Below, piece by piece: positions 60,970 through 64,000 of a stretch of 64,000 bases of DNA. The notes beneath the pieces are model-generated. The model had not been told where the DNA came from. It saw only the letters and a program-made list of their open reading frames with translations, and ran no database searches. Positions within the stretch are counted from its first letter, which is position 1, and each line of letters begins with the position of its first letter. The stretch comes from Candidatus Sulfurimonas marisnigri. Lineage in GTDB: Bacteria; Campylobacterota; Campylobacteria; Campylobacterales; Sulfurimonadaceae. Both the position numbers and the translations under genes were made by a program. The DNA lies in contig NZ_CP054493.1 of assembly GCF_015265475.1 (NCBI RefSeq), forward strand, positions 124,001-188,000. The letters run 5' to 3'.

Positions 60970-61929
60970 ATGGCTTTAGCAATAATGAGTTCAGGCGGCG
61001 ATGCACCTGGTATGAATCCGGCAATTAAAAAGTTTGTTGATTATACCCATAAAAAAGGTGAAGAGTCTTATCTTATTTATGATGGTCTTGAGGGCTTGAT
61101 TGATAATAAGATTAAAAAAGCAAGTCACAAAATTGTTGCCGGTATCATCCATAATGGAGGCACAATAATTCGTTCATCACGCTCCAAGCGATTTTTTGAG
61201 CATGAGTACAGACAAAAAGCTTTTGATAACCTAAAAGCTCACAATATTACAGGCTTGGTTGTTTTAGGTGGGGATGGTTCATTTAGGGCTATGGAGAAGT
61301 TTAGTTCAGAGTTTGATCTCAACTTTGTAGGTATCCCATCAACAATTGATAATGACATATATGGAACAGAATATTGCTTAGGTGTTGATACTGCACTAAA
61401 TGTTATACGTGATGCTCTTGATAAAATACGTGATACGGCAACCTCTTTTAACCGTGCTTTTTTAGTTGAAGTTATGGGGCGTGATTGTGGATACCTAGCA
61501 ATTGTATCATCTATGATTAGTGGTGCTGAGGTATGTGTAATTCCAGAAGTACCGTTTAATCCAAAGTCACTAGAAAAAAGACTTAAAAAAGAGGTCAAAG
61601 AGGGACGAAACTATATCCTTGCTATTGTCGCTGAAGGAACAAAAAAGACAAGCGAAGTTCATAGCTGGTTGCAGGATAGTTTTGGTCTAGAAACCCGTGT
61701 AAGTATTCTAGGTCATATTCAGCGTGGTGGTAATCCAACTGTGTATGACCGTATGATGGCATTTGATTTTACAATCATAGCTGTTGACCATCTCCTTACT
61801 CACACTGATTCTAGCAAGGTTGTAGTTTATCAAAAAGGTGATTTTAAACTACTTGATATAAAAGAAGTTGTATCTAATAAATATATGATGCCCCAGCATT
61901 ATTTAGATGCTATAAACTATTTAGATTAA
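60970..61929 (+). CDS. pfkA: 6-phosphofructokinase (ATP-type)
   Basis: This 319-aa PfkA carries the ATP loop MSSGGDAPGMNPAI, GGDGSFRAM, the catalytic PSTIDNDI aspartate, the MGRDCGYLA substrate site and HIQRGGNPTVYDR. The glycine-104-type residue in GGDGS favours ATP over pyrophosphate. AAGGAGG lies at a good distance before the ATG. It makes fructose-1,6-bisphosphate and commits the operon to glycolysis from glycogen or hexose phosphate. Many autotrophic Campylobacterota lack PfkA, so its presence is worth noting. Confidence 0.94.
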   Translation: MALAIMSSGGDAPGMNPAIKKFVDYTHKKGEESYLIYDGLEGLIDNKIKKASHKIVAGIIHNGGTIIRSSRSKRFFEHEYRQKAFDNLKAHNITGLVVLGGDGSFRAMEKFSSEFDLNFVGIPSTIDNDIYGTEYCLGVDTALNVIRDALDKIRDTATSFNRAFLVEVMGRDCGYLAIVSSMISGAEVCVIPEVPFNPKSLEKRLKKEVKEGRNYILAIVAEGTKKTSEVHSWLQDSFGLETRVSILGHIQRGGNPTVYDRMMAFDFTIIAVDHLLTHTDSSKVVVYQKGDFKLLDIKEVVSNKYMMPQHYLDAINYLD

Positions 61930-61940
61930 AAGGATAAAAC

Positions 61941-62219
61941 ATGGTAAAGATTACAGCAAAAGGTCAAAAAGCTTGGGTTACATTTAGTGTTATGCCAAAT
62001 GACGGAGATAGTGTAGCTATTTGTGGTGAGTGGAGTGATTGGAAAGATGAGCCTATGAAGGTTAAGAAAAGCGGTGAATTTTATATCACAAAAGTTCTTC
62101 CTTTAGATAACGATTATCAATTTGGTTATCGCATAAATGAAAATAGATGGGAGTGTGACAGTGAGTTAGGGAATATTCTATCACCATTTGGTTCTCATAA
62201 CACTTTATTAAAACTTTAA
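61941..62219 (+). CDS. Stand-alone CBM48-type glycogen-binding domain protein
   Basis: This 92-aa protein consists of one isoamylase-N/AMPK-beta-type carbohydrate-binding domain. VTFSVMPNDGDSVAICGEWSDW is the typical opening, FYITKVLPLDNDYQFGYRI the middle and NRWECDSELGNILSP the end. There is no catalytic domain. It probably tethers neighbouring enzymes to glycogen or senses the glucan. It follows pfkA by 11 bp. Confidence 0.88.
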   Translation: MVKITAKGQKAWVTFSVMPNDGDSVAICGEWSDWKDEPMKVKKSGEFYITKVLPLDNDYQFGYRINENRWECDSELGNILSPFGSHNTLLKL

Positions 62220-62256
62220 TTAACATTTAACAATAAGTAATTAATAATTAATAAAG

Positions 62257-62262
62257 TATAAT
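62257..62262 (+). promoter_or_regulatory. Probable -10 box for the nucleotidyltransferase fusion gene
   Basis: AAGTATAATATAC carries TATAAT 41 bp before the GTG at 62304, inside an AT-rich gap of 84 bp. The last gene may therefore have its own promoter besides read-through. Confidence 0.4.
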
Positions 62263-62303
62263 ATACAAAACCAATTTTTGTTTAGTTGAGAGGATAGTTA
62301 ATA

Positions 62304-64000
62304 GTGAAAGCAGTAGTAATGGCAGGTGGATTCGGTACAAGAATTCAACCACTTGCAAATTCTAGACCAAAGCCAATGTTGCCAATTGTAAATCGTCCGA
62401 TGATGGAACATACTATGATGACGTTGAAAAATCTTGGCATTGAAGAGTTTATAATACTTTTATATTTTAAGCCTGAGATAATTCAAGACTATTTTAAAGA
62501 TGGTAGTGACTTTGGAATTAAAATTACATATGTTATACCAGATGATGATTATGGTACAGCAGGAGCGGTGAAATTAGCTCAAGAGTATATAGGTGATGAT
62601 AATTTTATTATAATTAGCGGTGACTTAGTAACTGACTTTGACATGCAGGGCTTTTTTGACTTTCATGAAAATAAAAAATCAAAACTCTCTATTGGTTTGA
62701 CATCTGTTGAGAATCCATTGCAGTTTGGTGTTGTAATCGCAAATGAAGAGAATGTGATAGAAAAGTTTCTTGAAAAGCCAAGTTGGGGTGAGGTTTTTAG
62801 TGATACTATAAATACTGGCATCTATATAATTGAACCTGAAATTCTAAGTTATATACCTAAGGGTAAAAACTTTGATTTTGGAAAAGATCTGTTTCCTTTG
62901 ATTATGAAAGAAGAGATTCAGCTTATGGGTTATAACTTTGAGGGATACTGGCGTGATGTCGGTAATCCTGAAAGTTATCGGGATGTATATTCAGATATTT
63001 TAGGAAATCGAGTTAATTTTCCAATCCCTGGGAATAAAGAACTCTACACTAGTGGTGTATTGTATAGCGACAAACCGTATAAACTCGATAAAAGTATAGA
63101 GATTATGGGTAATGTTGTACTTGGTAAAAATGTAACGATTGAAAAGGGTGTTAAGCTTAATAATGCTGTTATAGGTGATAACGTAAAGATTGGAAGCGAC
63201 AGTAGTATTTTCAATAGTGTTCTTTGGGAAAATATAGTTGTTGAAAAAAATGTGCGACTAAATAACAGCGTTATATGTAATGACAATGTAATTAATAAAC
63301 ATGTTAATGTTAAAGCAGGATTGATATTAGCTGAGGGTTGTGAGATTGGTGAACTGACGACTTTTGAGCAAGATGTTACAATCTGGCCTGATAAAAAAAT
63401 TGAGCCAGCCTCTATTGTTAGTAACAATGTAGTGTGGGGAAGCCGCTATAAAAACTCAATTTTTGAAAACGGAAGCGTATCAGGTAAAAGTAATGTTGAG
63501 CTTTCATGTGAGATGGCTACTAAATTAGCAGAAGCTTTTGCTGCTCAACTCCCAATCGGCTCAAAGGTGATTATAGCATGTGATTACGATAAGAGCTCAC
63601 GAATGCTCAAGAGAGCATTTTTAAGTGGTCTTCTCTCTGCTGGAATAAATGTTGTTGACCTTAGAAGAACTCCTCCGTCAGTACTGCGATACGCTCTAGT
63701 AAATGATGATAACTTTATTGGTGGTGCGTATGTTGAGCAGTCTCTTATGGATGCTACTGGCTCGCAGATTACACTATTTAATGAAGAGGCACTTCGTATT
63801 GATTCTAATTCGGCCAAAGCGATTGAGAAAGCTTTTTTTATTGAAAAATTTCGTCGTGTTGAACACTCTAAAATAGGTTCTATCTATGAGACAGTAAATG
63901 CCAGAGAGGCAAGTTTATATAAAAAGGCTGTTGAGGACAAGTTTGCAGGCACAATTAATAATGCCAACTTCAGTGTTTCGATAGATTTAATGTATGGAAC
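62304..64000 (+). CDS. Sugar nucleotidyltransferase / phosphomannomutase-like fusion (3' end outside window)
   Basis: The frame opens at GTG 62304 and runs past the window end, so at least 565 residues are coded. Residues 1-230 form a nucleotidyltransferase (KAVVMAGGFGTRIQPLANSRPKPMLP; ISGDLVTDFD; LEKPSW; GYWRDVG). A left-handed beta-helix follows (about 250-370; MGNVVLGKNVTIEKGV). From about 380 the sequence is phosphohexomutase-like (IACDYDKSSRMLKRAFLSGLL), but the usual phosphoserine loop TASHNP is replaced by AYVEQSLMDATGS. Fusions like this are called mannose-1-phosphate guanylyltransferase/phosphomannomutase. The mutase half is probably inactive or altered. It would supply GDP- or UDP-sugars, or ADP-glucose for glycogen. 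Confidence 0.85.
   Translation, partial: MKAVVMAGGFGTRIQPLANSRPKPMLPIVNRPMMEHTMMTLKNLGIEEFIILLYFKPEIIQDYFKDGSDFGIKITYVIPDDDYGTAGAVKLAQEYIGDDNFIIISGDLVTDFDMQGFFDFHENKKSKLSIGLTSVENPLQFGVVIANEENVIEKFLEKPSWGEVFSDTINTGIYIIEPEILSYIPKGKNFDFGKDLFPLIMKEEIQLMGYNFEGYWRDVGNPESYRDVYSDILGNRVNFPIPGNKELYTSGVLYSDKPYKLDKSIEIMGNVVLGKNVTIEKGVKLNNAVIGDNVKIGSDSSIFNSVLWENIVVEKNVRLNNSVICNDNVINKHVNVKAGLILAEGCEIGELTTFEQDVTIWPDKKIEPASIVSNNVVWGSRYKNSIFENGSVSGKSNVELSCEMATKLAEAFAAQLPIGSKVIIACDYDKSSRMLKRAFLSGLLSAGINVVDLRRTPPSVLRYALVNDDNFIGGAYVEQSLMDATGSQITLFNEEALRIDSNSAKAIEKAFFIEKFRRVEHSKIGSIYETVNAREASLYKKAVEDKFAGTINNANFSVSIDLMYG

Overview
The window looks like a chromosomal segment of a Campylobacterota (Epsilonproteobacteria) bacterium, most likely a Sulfurimonas-like sulfur oxidiser. 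The basis is a low-GC, densely packed genome with many ATGA-type overlaps, kinases carrying the AHQWRQP-type H-box typical of this phylum, a DUF1104-like small exported protein, several small c-type cytochromes, a sulfide:quinone-reductase-family flavoprotein and an SO_0444-type metal permease. Genus assignment is inference from gene content, not from a marker gene. Apart from about 280 bp of integrase/IS remnant after the tRNA cluster, no gene-free stretch exceeds about 215 bp.

Layout. 1-2.8 kb: end of a CZB chemoreceptor, then a YceI / unknown / thioredoxin-like / TetR run. 2.8-7.1 kb: tex, a globin-coupled diguanylate cyclase and a DUF234-type protein. 7.2-10.1 kb: a gamma-glutamylcyclotransferase-like gene coupled to a 761-aa membrane TPR protein of unknown function. 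10.2-13.3 kb: DUF1104-like protein, OmpR/HK pair, two cytochromes c and a duplicated CGAGKCG peptide. 13.3-16.9 kb (minus): gltX, metal permease, hydrolase, nucleoside deoxyribosyltransferase. 16.9-24.7 kb: SurA-like chaperone, dCMP deaminase, NifU-like protein, upp, methyltransferase, purE, beta-carbonic anhydrase, asnB plus methyltransferase. 24.8-32.1 kb: mgtE, a CorC-like protein, an Sqr-family flavoprotein, a DMT exporter, a coiled-coil membrane protein and a DAACS symporter.

32.1-42.7 kb is a dense signalling island: an HD-GYP response regulator with a degenerate GGDEF tail, a CheY-like protein, three sensor kinases with different input domains (PhnD/TtrS-like, Cache-like, heme DUF3365) whose kinase halves share near-identical tracts, and, facing them, a kinase whose sensor is a diiron metallo-beta-lactamase-fold (ODP/FprA-like) domain with its OmpR partner, downstream of two siroheme genes. 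42.8-48.0 kb: a Rossmann protein that appears to start at ATC, then mtnK-mtnA-aldolase/dehydrogenase, which fits a DHAP-shunt route for methylthioadenosine or 5'-deoxyadenosine salvage. 49.9-50.5 kb: five tRNAs behind a consensus sigma70 promoter. 50.5-52.4 kb: a small scar with an integrase C-terminus, a deleted IS3-type element with 29-bp inverted repeats and TTG target duplication, and an internally deleted MscS gene. 52.4-56.8 kb: tamA/tamB-like pair. 57-64 kb: a sugar and glycogen operon (gap, pgi, glucan phosphorylase-like, pfkA, CBM48 protein, nucleotidyltransferase/phosphomannomutase fusion).

The strongest genome-scale signal is the palindrome CTACATGTAG. By eye I found 9 exact copies, and at least 24 copies of its TACATGTA core, almost all inside genes.
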